Counted from the stretch's first letter, positions 1 to 7,288 are shown. The stretch is DNA of 14,731 nt from an uncultured bacterium (GCA_905214855.1 CAJMNU010000032.1:1-14731); one strand, 5' to 3'. Notes: generated by a model not told the origin, from the sequence alone. Numbers and translations: made by a program.

Positions 1-237
1 ACACATGACATGTGCGCAGAGTTCTTCAAGGGCAATATCGAGGCCAGCAGACGCATTCAGTTAAAGGCAATGCCGCTGATCGAGGCCCTGTTCTCCGAAG
101 TAAATCCGATTCCGGTAAAAGCTGCGCTTAACTTAATGGGCAAGAACGTAGGCGAGCCGAGACTTCCGCTTACAGTGATGGAGCCGCAGCACCAGGAAGT
201 ATTAAAGAAAGCAATGCAGGATTTCGGTATCCTGTAA
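1..237 (+). CDS. dapA: 4-hydroxy-tetrahydrodipicolinate synthase, C-terminal part (cut by window edge)
   Basis: The reading frame is open from the first base (reading THDMCAEFF) to a TAA stop at 235-237, so the ATG at position 10 is internal and not a start. The roughly 78 visible residues match the C-terminal helical part of DapA, which condenses pyruvate with aspartate semialdehyde in the lysine and diaminopimelate pathway. The clearest family stretch is [15 protein letters not shown] followed by the LRLP-like segment PRLPLT and a final helix ending in FGIL. The Schiff-base lysine and the rest of the barrel lie outside the window. The next ORF starts 20 bases downstream behind its own ribosome binding site, and it begins as DapB, so a dapA-dapB operon is expected. 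GC content here is clearly higher than in the genes after position 1200. Confidence 0.93.
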   Translation, partial: THDMCAEFFKGNIEASRRIQLKAMPLIEALFSEVNPIPVKAALNLMGKNVGEPRLPLTVMEPQHQEVLKKAMQDFGIL

Positions 238-257
238 TAAAATACGAGGAGAAAAAC

Positions 258-1115
258 ATGATCAGAGCAATTATGAATGGCTGCCACGGCGTGATGGGTC
301 ATGTGATCACGGACATTATTTCCAAGGATGACGCGATCGAGATCGTTGCAGGCGTGGATATGAACACAGAAAACTATGCCGGATACCCGGTATTTAAGTC
401 CCTCGACGAATGCCCGGAGGCAGATGTCATCATCGATTTTTCCACCGCAAAGGCGGTTGACGGACTGTTGGACTACTGCGAGACGAAGAAAGTTCCTGTG
501 GTTTTATGCACCACAGGACTTTCCGAGGACCAGTTAAACCATGTGAAAGAGGCGAGCAAGGTGGACGCAGTCCTTCGCTCCGCAAATATGTCCATCGGAA
601 TCAACCTTCTCATGAAGACATTGAAAGAGGTCGCTCCGGTCCTTGCGGCAGCAGGATTTGACATCGAGATCTTAGAGAAGCACAACGACAAGTTTGAGTA
701 CAAGGTATCCTGGGGCGCGGATCTTCAGACGGAGCATGAACGCTATCTGACAGAGGAGATCTACAAGCGTCCGGTATTTGTGACGGACTATCCGAAGGAG
801 ATCAAGGCATTCTACATGAAGATGAACGAGGACGGCAAGACGGTAGCGGCAGTCGACTGTCTGGTTCCGGGAATCGGAGAGATCATCGGCGGAAGCCAGA
901 GAGAGGACGACTACGACAAGCTTCTGGCACGTATCAACGAGCTGGGACTTCACGAGGAGGATTATGAGTTCTATCTCGATCTCAGAAAGTACGGTTCCGC
1001 AAGACATGCGGGATTCGGACTCGGATTCGAGCGCTGCGTGATGTATCTGACCGGTATGTCCAACATCCGTGACGTCATTCCATTCCCAAGAACCGTAAAC
1101 AACTGCGATCTGTAA
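258..1115 (+). CDS. dapB-asnS: Chimeric ORF: DapB N-terminal half fused in frame to the asparaginyl-tRNA synthetase C-terminus
   Basis: The ATG at 258 has GAGGAG at 246-251 and follows dapA by 20 bases. Residues 1 to about 139 are DapB: a Rossmann dinucleotide loop NGCHGVMG (7-14), IIDFSTA (58-64), CTTGLSEDQ (84-92), SANMSIGIN (108-116) and GFDIEI (133-138). The expected continuation, with the catalytic HH, K and the DAPSGTA substrate loop, is absent. From about residue 137 to 285 the protein instead follows the last ~147 residues of asparaginyl-tRNA synthetase: SEHERYL-like QTEHERYL (157-164), [11 protein letters not shown] (177-187), [13 protein letters not shown] (204-216), class II motif 3 GFGLGFER (252-259) and the terminal [11 protein letters not shown] (269-279). 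AsnRS motifs 1 and 2 and the anticodon-binding OB domain are missing. Neither activity is expected from the product alone. The total length is close to normal DapB, so automatic annotation could miss the switch. It may be an assembly artefact. Confidence 0.9.
   Translation: MIRAIMNGCHGVMGHVITDIISKDDAIEIVAGVDMNTENYAGYPVFKSLDECPEADVIIDFSTAKAVDGLLDYCETKKVPVVLCTTGLSEDQLNHVKEASKVDAVLRSANMSIGINLLMKTLKEVAPVLAAAGFDIEILEKHNDKFEYKVSWGADLQTEHERYLTEEIYKRPVFVTDYPKEIKAFYMKMNEDGKTVAAVDCLVPGIGEIIGGSQREDDYDKLLARINELGLHEEDYEFYLDLRKYGSARHAGFGLGFERCVMYLTGMSNIRDVIPFPRTVNNCDL
663..689 (+). other. Junction between the dapB-like and asnS-like sequence
   Basis: Codons 136-144 read I-E-I-L-E-K-H-N-D. DapB proteins normally have GFDIEI(V/L)EKHHN at this point, and clostridial AsnRS normally has a closely similar EILEK-N-DKF before its EHERYL segment. 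The shared stretch E-I-L-E-K-H-N (666-686, 21 bases) therefore fits both parents, so the exact crossover base cannot be fixed. The frame is kept with no stop and no linker. A short identical stretch is what would be expected either from recombination at microhomology or from an assembler joining two genes through a shared k-mer. Confidence 0.75.
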
Positions 1116-1138
1116 AGATACCAAGTAGCATATTTTAG

Positions 1139-1181
1139 AAGGGGATGATCGACTCTGACAGAATCGATCATCCCCCTCTTA
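1139..1181 (+). terminator. Rho-independent terminator after the dapB/asnS ORF
   Basis: A 12-base-pair perfect stem pairs GGGGATGATCGA (1141-1152) with TCGATCATCCCC (1164-1175). The 11-base loop can pair further (TCT with AGA). A short pyrimidine-rich run, CTCTTAG, follows. It lies 25 bases after the stop at 1115. The U-tract is poor, so this is a terminator-like hairpin rather than a textbook case. If the ORF is a chimera, this would be the natural terminator of the asnS parent. Confidence 0.7.
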
Positions 1182-1295
1182 GTATTACTTATTTAACATC
1201 TTTTTTCTTTTTATTTTTTAAACCAGACTTAAAAAAAATATCATGGCAACTCCATAGGACAAATATCACATTTTCCTTTGTTGCATGATTAAAAA

Positions 1296-1916
1296 TCACT
1301 CGCAAATTGTTATATCTAATAAATAAGTATGCTTCATTTTATTCAATCGCAATGTAATAGAGGACTCTGGAGAATCTGCAAGCACCCATGTGATTATATA
1401 GGGAGAATTGAATGCTTCATTTTCCGAAACATTAGGAATGTCGATTGTCTGTTTTATTAGATTCGAATTAGAATTCAAGTCATTTATGAGTATAGAGACT
1501 GTTTCATTTAAATCTTCTATTTTATCTTCTTCAAATTTCCAAGAATATCCTGATTTAAATAATCCATCTTCGTTAAAAGCATAGATCACTTCTGCTTTTG
1601 CAGGAATCTTATCAATGTTATAGTAAACGGGAGGTGATAATGTTGCAACATTCTGCTCTTTTGAATAAAAATAACGCTGACTGTCAAAAGTCTTACTGTT
1701 TGGATCTAATACATCTGCACCATATGTGTTTTCCATAAATTCATCTATTTCCATATTCCAGGCAAATTCCGTATTTGGAAGCAACTCTGTATCATCAAAG
1801 ATCACATCTGTAAATCGAGATATATTGACTGTTTTTTCGGCTGTTTGACGTAAAAAACCATTACAACCAGACAGTAATATCAGAAAAGAAAGGACAAACA
1901 TTATTTTTTTCTTCAT
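1296..1916 (-). CDS. Small predicted lipoprotein of unknown function
   Basis: The 206-residue product begins MKKKIMFVLSFLILLSGC, a type II signal peptide with a lysine-rich n-region, a hydrophobic core and a lipobox LSGC with the lipidated cysteine at residue 18. It should be anchored on the outer face of the membrane. I do not recognise the mature domain. It is rich in Asn, Asp, Glu and Ser, with no cysteine other than C18 and the penultimate residue (C205). The ATG at 1916 is preceded by AAGGGGG about 7 bases upstream and by an extended -10 element (1938-1946), so it is probably transcribed alone with a very short leader. It converges on the + strand ORF ending at 1115. The gene is markedly AT-rich compared with dapA/dapB and somewhat more than its other neighbours, which may mean recent acquisition or low expression. 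No clear terminator is seen in 1200-1295. Confidence 0.8.
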   Translation of the reverse strand: MKKKIMFVLSFLILLSGCNGFLRQTAEKTVNISRFTDVIFDDTELLPNTEFAWNMEIDEFMENTYGADVLDPNSKTFDSQRYFYSKEQNVATLSPPVYYNIDKIPAKAEVIYAFNEDGLFKSGYSWKFEEDKIEDLNETVSILINDLNSNSNLIKQTIDIPNVSENEAFNSPYIITWVLADSPESSITLRLNKMKHTYLLDITICE

Positions 1917-1937
1917 GAAAATTCCCCCTTTTTTTTA

Positions 1938-1946
1938 ATTATATCA
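1938..1946 (-). promoter_or_regulatory. Extended -10 promoter of the lipoprotein gene
   Basis: On the - strand the sequence TGATATAAT (TGn plus the consensus TATAAT) lies 21 bases before the ATG at 1916. No good -35 is seen 16-18 bases upstream, which extended -10 promoters tolerate. The predicted transcript start, about 1931, leaves a leader of roughly 15 bases containing only the AAGGGGG ribosome binding site. Confidence 0.5.
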
Positions 1947-2010
1947 CATGTTAAATAAGACATATCTTAGTATTTTCATACATATTTTTATTTTATTTTT
2001 TAATAGTTAC

Positions 2011-2058
2011 AAAAAAAGCCAGAAAGCATAGAAATCTATATTTCTATACTTTCTGACT
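2011..2058 (-). terminator. Rho-independent terminator after the PRPP synthetase gene
   Basis: Two 19-base arms (2017-2035 and 2040-2058) are complementary except for two positions that can form G-U wobbles, around a 4-base loop. On the - strand the hairpin is followed directly by seven T residues (2017-2011). It lies 60 bases beyond the stop of the pyrophosphokinase gene, so it ends that transcript before the lipoprotein promoter. Confidence 0.88.
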
Positions 2059-2117
2059 TCCTATAAAGTCAAACTGTGTATTTTCTTTTTATACTTCCCA
2101 CAGTTTCACAACCAATA

Positions 2118-3290
2118 TTATTTACTTCTATACTGAGTTAAAAGCTTATTGATTCTGTTGGTCGGGTTCAAAAGCTCACTCAAAGAAGCGTCATGGTTCA
2201 GATTATCAATGATCAGAGCAATGTATTTACTCATATCTACATTGATATAATATGGTCTGGACAACAATTCTGGTGTCTGATAAACTAAGTTTGTTGTCAG
2301 GATACGATCAATATATCCTTTCTCATAGTATTCATCAAATCTCTGAAGACCATTGGTGAACAGTCCAAATGTTGCACAGATAAATACTTTTCTTGCTTTG
2401 CGGCGCTTTAATTCTTTTGCAACATCCTGCATACTCTCACCAGAGGAAATCATATCATCAATGATCAGAACATCTTTTCCTTCTACAGAACTTCCCAAGA
2501 ACTCATGAGCAACGATCGGGTTGCGACCATTTACAATCTTTGTATAGTCACGACGTTTATAGAACATACCCATATCCAGTCCCAAAACGTTTGCAAAGTA
2601 TACAGCACGGTTCATTCCACCCTCATCTGGGCTAATTACCATCATATGATCGCTGTCAATCTGTAAATCCGGCTCATTCTTTAAAAGATGCTTGATAAAC
2701 TGATAGATTGGCTGTACAGTCTCAAATCCCTTTAACGGAATTGCATTCTGTACGCGTGGGTCATGTGCATCAAATGTGATGATATTCTCCACACCCATAT
2801 GTGTCAGTTCCTGAAGTGCCAATGCACAGTCCAGAGACTCTCTGCTAGAACGCTTGTGCTGACGGCTTTCATATAAGAATGGCATGATAACATTAATACG
2901 TCTTGCTTTTCCTGCTGCCGCTGCGATCAGTCTCTTCAGATCCTGAAAATGATCATCTGGGGACATATGGTTTGTCTGTCCACACAGAGAATATGTCAAG
3001 CTATAATTGCAGACATCTACCATAAAATACAGGTCATCACCACGAACGGATTCTTCAATCGTTCCCTTTGCCTCACCAGAACCGAATCTTGGGGTTTTGG
3101 ATTCAATGATATAAGAATCTCTCTGATAGCCTGAGAAAGCAATCGTAGACTTGTGTTCACTCTCACGCTCTCTTCTCCATTCAACCAGATATTGATCCAC
3201 TTTTTTTCCTAATTCAGTACAACTCTTTAACGGAACCAGACCAAGAGGTCCAACTGGAATTGTTTCAATAATCTTCTCTTCGTAAAGCAT
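2118..3290 (-). CDS. prs: Ribose-phosphate pyrophosphokinase, divergent long form
   Basis: It should make PRPP from ribose 5-phosphate and ATP for nucleotide, histidine and tryptophan synthesis. Start: the longest ORF begins at 3296, but GGAGG (3297-3301) touches that ATG; the ATG at 3290 has a 6-base spacing and is preferred, giving 390 residues. Numbered from 3296, visible landmarks are a pyrophosphokinase-like loop YESRQHKR (142-149), FDAHDPR (175-181) in place of the usual D-x-H-A, SPDEGGMNRA (222-231), the flexible-loop YKRRDY (246-251), and the PRPP-binding strand-loop VLIIDDMISSGESM (276-289). The last differs from the usual DDxxxTGGT loop. At about 390 residues it is longer than the 310-320 residue classical enzyme and has an extended N-terminus, so it may be a second, specialised paralogue. 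It has its own promoter and terminator. Confidence 0.85.
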   Translation of the reverse strand: MLYEEKIIETIPVGPLGLVPLKSCTELGKKVDQYLVEWRRERESEHKSTIAFSGYQRDSYIIESKTPRFGSGEAKGTIEESVRGDDLYFMVDVCNYSLTYSLCGQTNHMSPDDHFQDLKRLIAAAAGKARRINVIMPFLYESRQHKRSSRESLDCALALQELTHMGVENIITFDAHDPRVQNAIPLKGFETVQPIYQFIKHLLKNEPDLQIDSDHMMVISPDEGGMNRAVYFANVLGLDMGMFYKRRDYTKIVNGRNPIVAHEFLGSSVEGKDVLIIDDMISSGESMQDVAKELKRRKARKVFICATFGLFTNGLQRFDEYYEKGYIDRILTTNLVYQTPELLSRPYYINVDMSKYIALIIDNLNHDASLSELLNPTNRINKLLTQYRSK

Positions 3291-3346
3291 GTTCATCCTC
3301 CAACGTTATATTGCACAGTGTTGTTTCTATGACTCTCAACTTATTC

Positions 3347-3375
3347 TTTATAACATTCTATTTTCTATTAGTCAA
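3347..3375 (-). promoter_or_regulatory. Sigma-A promoter of the PRPP synthetase gene
   Basis: On the - strand, TTGACT (3375-3370) and TATAAA (3352-3347) are separated by exactly 17 bases, and a TG pair one base upstream of the -10 makes it an extended -10 as well. It sits directly after the stop codon of the upstream AAA+ gene and about 57 bases ahead of the ATG at 3290, so the gene can be expressed independently of the replication genes. Confidence 0.8.
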
Positions 3376-3377
3376 CC

Positions 3378-4373
3378 TTATAGATACTTTTTCATTTTTT
3401 TTTGTATCCGAATATCCTCTCCAAAAAGAGGAATGATCTGATAACTGCTCATAATACGAGACGCGATTCTGTCTGTAAACTCATCACGCAACCTGTTCAA
3501 AGGCAGATTCGTCGTGATAATTGTTCCCTTTTTGCGGTTCATTCTTTCATTCACACAGTAAAACAGCTGAGATGTTGTAAATGTGTTGATCAGCTCTGTT
3601 CCGATATCATCGATCACTAACATATCACATTCCAGAATATGGAGATACATATCCTGCATCTCATCCGGATTCTTTGATTCAAACCGATTCTTTGCAAAAA
3701 TATCAAATAAATCGGTCGCTGACAAATATAAAACCGAATAATATCGGTCGATCAACTCTTTGGCAATGCAATTGCTTAAAAATGTCTTTCCGGTTCCGGT
3801 TGCCCCCGTAAACAGAATACTTCCTTTTTCTTGTTTAAAATCATATATAAAACGCCAGCAGCGGTTGACCACAGATTCCATATATTCTTTTTGTGTCTTT
3901 CCAATTCGTTCATCCACCTTTGAATTATTATAAAACTCAAAAGAAAAATGGTCAAAATTTTCATATTTCAGGATCTCACGGATATTAGACTGTGTATACA
4001 AAATCTCCATCTGTGCCTCTAAAAAACAATGACACTTCTTTTGTCCCACATATCCTGTATCTTTACAATCCGGACATTGATAATGCATCTGCATATAATC
4101 CGAAGGATAACCGGCAGAACGCAGCAAAGCTGCCTTTTGTTCTCTCAGATCCTCCAATTCCATCTTCATACTTTCCAGTGCATCTTTCTGTCCTTCCAGC
4201 ATCATTCTGGCACGCTTCACCGCAGTTGTACTGATGGAATCGTCAATCTCTTTGATCATTGGTATCTTTGTATAGATCTCACGGATTCTCTCATCCTGTT
4301 CTCTCTTATTCTGAAACTGTTTTTGATTATATGAACGCATAATCTCGTCATATTGTGAATTACTCAATGCCAT
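3378..4373 (-). CDS. dnaC: DnaC/DnaI-like helicase loader, AAA+ ATPase
   Basis: The 331-residue protein has the layout of Bacillota helicase loaders: an N-terminal helical region with a likely coiled coil (about 40-85), a cysteine cluster CPDC...CHC (C100, C103, C114, C116) typical of the zinc-binding N-terminal domain that contacts the replicative helicase, then an AAA+ core with Walker A GATGTGKT (190-197), Walker B MLVIDDIG (251-258) and sensor I ITTNL (286-290). It would load DnaB-type helicase at the origin or at stalled forks. The ATG at 4373 has purine-rich AGGGAGAGGG upstream at slightly long spacing. The DnaD-domain protein lies immediately upstream, the usual partner in this phylum. 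An IstB-type transposase helper is unlikely because no transposase is adjacent and the cysteine-bearing N-terminal domain is present. Confidence 0.88.
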   Translation of the reverse strand: MALSNSQYDEIMRSYNQKQFQNKREQDERIREIYTKIPMIKEIDDSISTTAVKRARMMLEGQKDALESMKMELEDLREQKAALLRSAGYPSDYMQMHYQCPDCKDTGYVGQKKCHCFLEAQMEILYTQSNIREILKYENFDHFSFEFYNNSKVDERIGKTQKEYMESVVNRCWRFIYDFKQEKGSILFTGATGTGKTFLSNCIAKELIDRYYSVLYLSATDLFDIFAKNRFESKNPDEMQDMYLHILECDMLVIDDIGTELINTFTTSQLFYCVNERMNRKKGTIITTNLPLNRLRDEFTDRIASRIMSSYQIIPLFGEDIRIQKKMKKYL

Positions 4374-4504
4374 CCTGCTGCCCTCTCCCTTCCATCCTGT
4401 TCTCTCTGGTTTCTGCCTTTTCGCTGCTTATTTATACATCAGCACATTACATGCGTTGATTGTATTCATTCTATGATGATCCTGTATTCGCTCTGCATTA
4501 CTTC

Positions 4505-4564
4505 TTTACTGGTTCTGTATTTGTTTTATATCTGCTCTGTCTTGCCTTTTTACTGATTCTGTAT
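4505..4564. repeat. Imperfect direct repeat at the end of the DnaD-domain gene
   Basis: The 16-base element TTTACTGRTTCTGTAT occurs at 4505-4520 and 4549-4564 with a single mismatch and a period of 44 bases. The second copy overlaps the stop codon and last codons (IQNQ, stop) of the DnaD-domain gene. A weaker third similarity, CCTGTATTCGC, lies near 4480. It looks like a small local duplication of the gene's 3' end. No function is apparent. Confidence 0.45.
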
Positions 4565-5734
4565 CATCTTCCACATCATCTCATCATAATCATAATTGTG
4601 CTGGTCAAAATTGTGGAAACGGTTTCGATTATTTGTCTGCTGTTTTACATTCATATTCACAGTATCCTTTTCCGACTCTTTCTTTTTTGTCTCCCGTTCT
4701 TCTTTTCTCTTTTCATCCAGAACCGCAATATCCTTTCCTGTCTTCACATTTTCTTTATGCCAAGCGGTCAGGATCTTATCCACATAGTCAAAACTGGGTG
4801 TATGGATCGCCATGATCGTGCGGCTGCACGCCTCCACAACAATCTCCTTTGAGAAACCATATTCACGAAACCATTTATCTATCAGCTGTTTTTCCGCAGC
4901 GGCAGGAGCTCTGCCTAACTGTCCCAATGCCTTCATTACGGCAAAACTGTTCTTGCTGAAACCTTCTGCATAAAACTTTGCTTCTGCCACTGTGGAAATT
5001 CCTCTTTGATGCCAATTTAATGCCACTGTTTCCATATAACGCACACTGCTGTGTCCTTCCTGTACACAGTATTCTGCCACATATTCCAACAATTCTGCTG
5101 GCATATGCAATCCTTCATATAAATAGGCAAATGTCTCACATTCTGGCGGAGTGAGTGGTTTCTTTCTATATTGCTGAACCACATAGAGCAGCTGTGCAAA
5201 CTCCTCATCCGCAGTCAGCTCTGCCATATACTCCCTTCGGTCTGGGATCACGGAAGTATCTCTCTGTATCAGACCTCCTTCCCGTTCTGTCCCCAATGCC
5301 ACAGACGCAGCCGGCTTTTCTTTTCCTTCCGCAGCCTGATTTTTGGTAATTGCCATCTGACTTTGGGCAGCCACAGCAAAATCATGTTCCATTGTATCAA
5401 AAACAGAAGAGCCTGTTTTCACCTGCTCTTTTTTTGCATTGGCAGTCTTTCTTTGCTGTGCCTCTTTCTGCCCCTGCTCCTCCTCTTCCTCTGTCTCCAG
5501 GACTCCCTGTTTTTTCCAGTATTCTAAAGCACGATGCACATCTGACTCTGTATTACATAAAGCATCTGCAATCTTCTTCACACAATCTTCATCCTGCATG
5601 ACCTGCGGGTGGCGGAGCAGATACAGATAAATCTTAACATATTCCCCATTCGCCTGTACCATATAATGATCTATAAATTCATTGCAAACCAGCGTTTCCT
5701 GCGGTTCTATCTTATTCTTCCATCTCGACACCAT
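4550..5734 (-). CDS. DnaD-domain replication initiation protein
   Basis: About 394 residues. Start: the longest frame opens at a GTG (5746), but the GGGG that follows is well spaced (6 bases) for the ATG at 5734, which I choose. Counting from 5734, the N-terminal ~80 residues look like a winged-helix domain, followed by an acidic, low-complexity linker (EEEEE near 82-86). Two DnaD-type C-terminal repeats follow, each ending in the Y-x-x-x-I/V-x-x-x-W signature: YMETVALNW (233-241) and YVDKILTAW (317-325). The C-terminus is charged, then Asn/Gln-rich. Proteins of this kind bind single-stranded or origin DNA and hand over to the helicase loader, whose gene follows 176 bases downstream. Upstream lie a small ORF and murC. 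The protein could act in chromosomal or plasmid/phage initiation; the housekeeping neighbours favour chromosomal. Confidence 0.85.
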   Translation of the reverse strand: MVSRWKNKIEPQETLVCNEFIDHYMVQANGEYVKIYLYLLRHPQVMQDEDCVKKIADALCNTESDVHRALEYWKKQGVLETEEEEEQGQKEAQQRKTANAKKEQVKTGSSVFDTMEHDFAVAAQSQMAITKNQAAEGKEKPAASVALGTEREGGLIQRDTSVIPDRREYMAELTADEEFAQLLYVVQQYRKKPLTPPECETFAYLYEGLHMPAELLEYVAEYCVQEGHSSVRYMETVALNWHQRGISTVAEAKFYAEGFSKNSFAVMKALGQLGRAPAAAEKQLIDKWFREYGFSKEIVVEACSRTIMAIHTPSFDYVDKILTAWHKENVKTGKDIAVLDEKRKEERETKKKESEKDTVNMNVKQQTNNRNRFHNFDQHNYDYDEMMWKMIQNQ

Positions 5735-5764
5735 GATTAACCCCACATCCTAATCTGCATCCTT

Positions 5765-5899
5765 TCACCTTTTCTCTTTCTGCTCATAACCATTGCATTT
5801 CATAATAGCACAAGCAAGGAAAAAAAGAAATAGGGTGATTCTCTGGCAATCTTTTACACAGGTCATACCAAACATACGATCTCTCGGTTTTGTTTCCAT
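5765..5899 (-). CDS. Possible 44-residue small protein between murC and the DnaD gene
   Basis: An uninterrupted frame opens with ATG at 5899, six bases after the murC stop, with AAGG four bases ahead of it, and ends at TGA (5765-5767), 30 bases before the DnaD-domain start. The peptide starts METKPRDRMFGM, has four cysteines, a short hydrophobic stretch ITLFLFFLACAIM (about 22-34) and a basic end (EQKEKR). It could be a short membrane peptide. The gap fits a gene almost exactly, but the ribosome binding site is weak and no family is recognised. Chance openness is quite possible. Confidence 0.3.
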   Translation of the reverse strand: METKPRDRMFGMTCVKDCQRITLFLFFLACAIMKCNGYEQKEKR

Positions 5900-5905
5900 A
5901 AAACC

Positions 5906-7288
5906 TTATTTTAAAAGATCTTCTCCTACATTGACAATATCCCCAGCACCCATAGTGATCAACAGATCACCTTCTGTACAATGTTCTTTCAAAAATGCTT
6001 CAATCTGTTCAAAACTTGGAAGATAGTGTACATTTGTGCCTTGTTTATCAATCTCTGCTGCCAGATCAGCAGAGCTGATTCCTAATGTATCCGTCTCCCT
6101 TGCCGCAAAAATATCTGCCAAAACCACTTCATCTGCCAGTGCCAGCGCCTTTGCAAATTCAGGAAGCAATGCTTTTGTTCTGGTGTATGTATGCGGTTGG
6201 AACACACACCACAATTTTTTATGTGGATACTTCTCTGCTGCTCTCAATGTCGCCTCAATTTCCTGTGGATGATGTGCATAATCGTCAATGATCGTGACTC
6301 CGTCTCTTTCTCCCTTTTTCTCAAAGCGTCTGTTCGTTCCTGTAAACTTGAGCAATCCAGATTTTATCTCTTCTATGGAGATTCCCAAAACATCTGCCGC
6401 AGCGATCGCAGCCAACGCATTGTACATATTATGCTCTCCGGGTACAGACATTTTAATTCTTTCTACAGGCACTCTATTCTTTAATAATGTAAATGACGCA
6501 CAGGCATGAGAATCATATTCCACATCACAAACGGAATAATCACTCTTATCAGGATTTTTTCCCACAGTAACCATGTGTGCCTGAATTCCATCCATAAGGC
6601 TTTCATAATCCCTGATATCACTATTCATGATCAGAACACCATCTTCGGGCAAAAGTTCTGCAAACTTGCGGAAAGAATGACGGATATCTTCAATGTCTTT
6701 GAAAAAATCCAGATGATCTGCCTCAATATTTAAGATCACCTCTATCGTCGGATATAAAGACAGGAAACTATTGGTATATTCACATGCCTCTGCTACAAAG
6801 ATATCCGGACCTCCAATACGGACATTCGTTCCGCCAATACAGTTTAAAATCCCTCCCACAGAAATCGTCGGATTTTTATCTGTCTCCATCAGGATCTCTG
6901 TCAGCATAGATGTTGTGCTGGTCTTTCCATGTGTTCCTGCCACTGCCACAGACTGTCTGTAATTGTGCATGATCTCCCCCAAAAGTTCTGCACGGGTCAA
7001 CATGGGTAAACCTTTTTGTTTTGCCTGTGCAAACTCAGGATTGTCTTCATGGATCGCTGCTGTATATACTACAACATCAATACCATCCACAATATTTTCT
7101 GCCTTCTGAGGGTATGCGATGCTTGCACCTTTTTCTGCTAAATGGTCTGTCAAAGCACTCTCATGTGCATCAGAACCAGATACTGTAAAACCTGCATCCA
7201 GCAGAATTTCTGCCAGACCGCTCATACTGATTCCTCCGATTCCTATAAAATGAACATGTACCGGATTATGAAAATGAATTTGATACAT
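5906..7288 (-). CDS. murC: UDP-N-acetylmuramate--L-alanine ligase
   Basis: MurC adds the first amino acid, L-alanine, to UDP-MurNAc in cytoplasmic peptidoglycan synthesis. The longest frame begins at a GTG (7300), but that GTG is inside the ribosome binding site AAGGTGGAG; the ATG at 7288, six bases further on, is the start, giving 460 residues, normal for the family. Counting from 7288, the N-terminal nucleotide-binding loop is FIGIGGISMSGLAEIL (14-29), the ATP-binding P-loop is AGTHGKTSTTSM (117-128), and further Mur ligase hallmarks are EACEYTNSF, EADHLDFF, GEHNMYNALAA, DDYAHHP and QPHTYTRT. All three Mur domains are complete. It precedes the DnaD/DnaC replication pair on the same strand, and a candidate promoter lies about 180 bases upstream. 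Confidence 0.97.
   Translation of the reverse strand: MYQIHFHNPVHVHFIGIGGISMSGLAEILLDAGFTVSGSDAHESALTDHLAEKGASIAYPQKAENIVDGIDVVVYTAAIHEDNPEFAQAKQKGLPMLTRAELLGEIMHNYRQSVAVAGTHGKTSTTSMLTEILMETDKNPTISVGGILNCIGGTNVRIGGPDIFVAEACEYTNSFLSLYPTIEVILNIEADHLDFFKDIEDIRHSFRKFAELLPEDGVLIMNSDIRDYESLMDGIQAHMVTVGKNPDKSDYSVCDVEYDSHACASFTLLKNRVPVERIKMSVPGEHNMYNALAAIAAADVLGISIEEIKSGLLKFTGTNRRFEKKGERDGVTIIDDYAHHPQEIEATLRAAEKYPHKKLWCVFQPHTYTRTKALLPEFAKALALADEVVLADIFAARETDTLGISSADLAAEIDKQGTNVHYLPSFEQIEAFLKEHCTEGDLLITMGAGDIVNVGEDLLK

Noticed and set aside
672..1124. A 150-residue - strand frame opposite the asnS-like segment
   Set aside because: It is the antisense shadow of a strongly conserved coding sequence and has no ribosome binding site of its own.
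3378..4373. IstB-type transposon helper as an identity for the AAA+ gene
   Set aside because: No transposase or terminal repeats are nearby, and the cysteine-cluster N-terminal domain plus the DnaD-domain neighbour fit a helicase loader.
4460..4852. A 130-residue + strand frame rich in hydrophobic residues
   Set aside because: It lies opposite the C-terminal end of the DnaD-domain gene; the hydrophobic look comes from reading A-rich lysine/glutamate codons in antisense.
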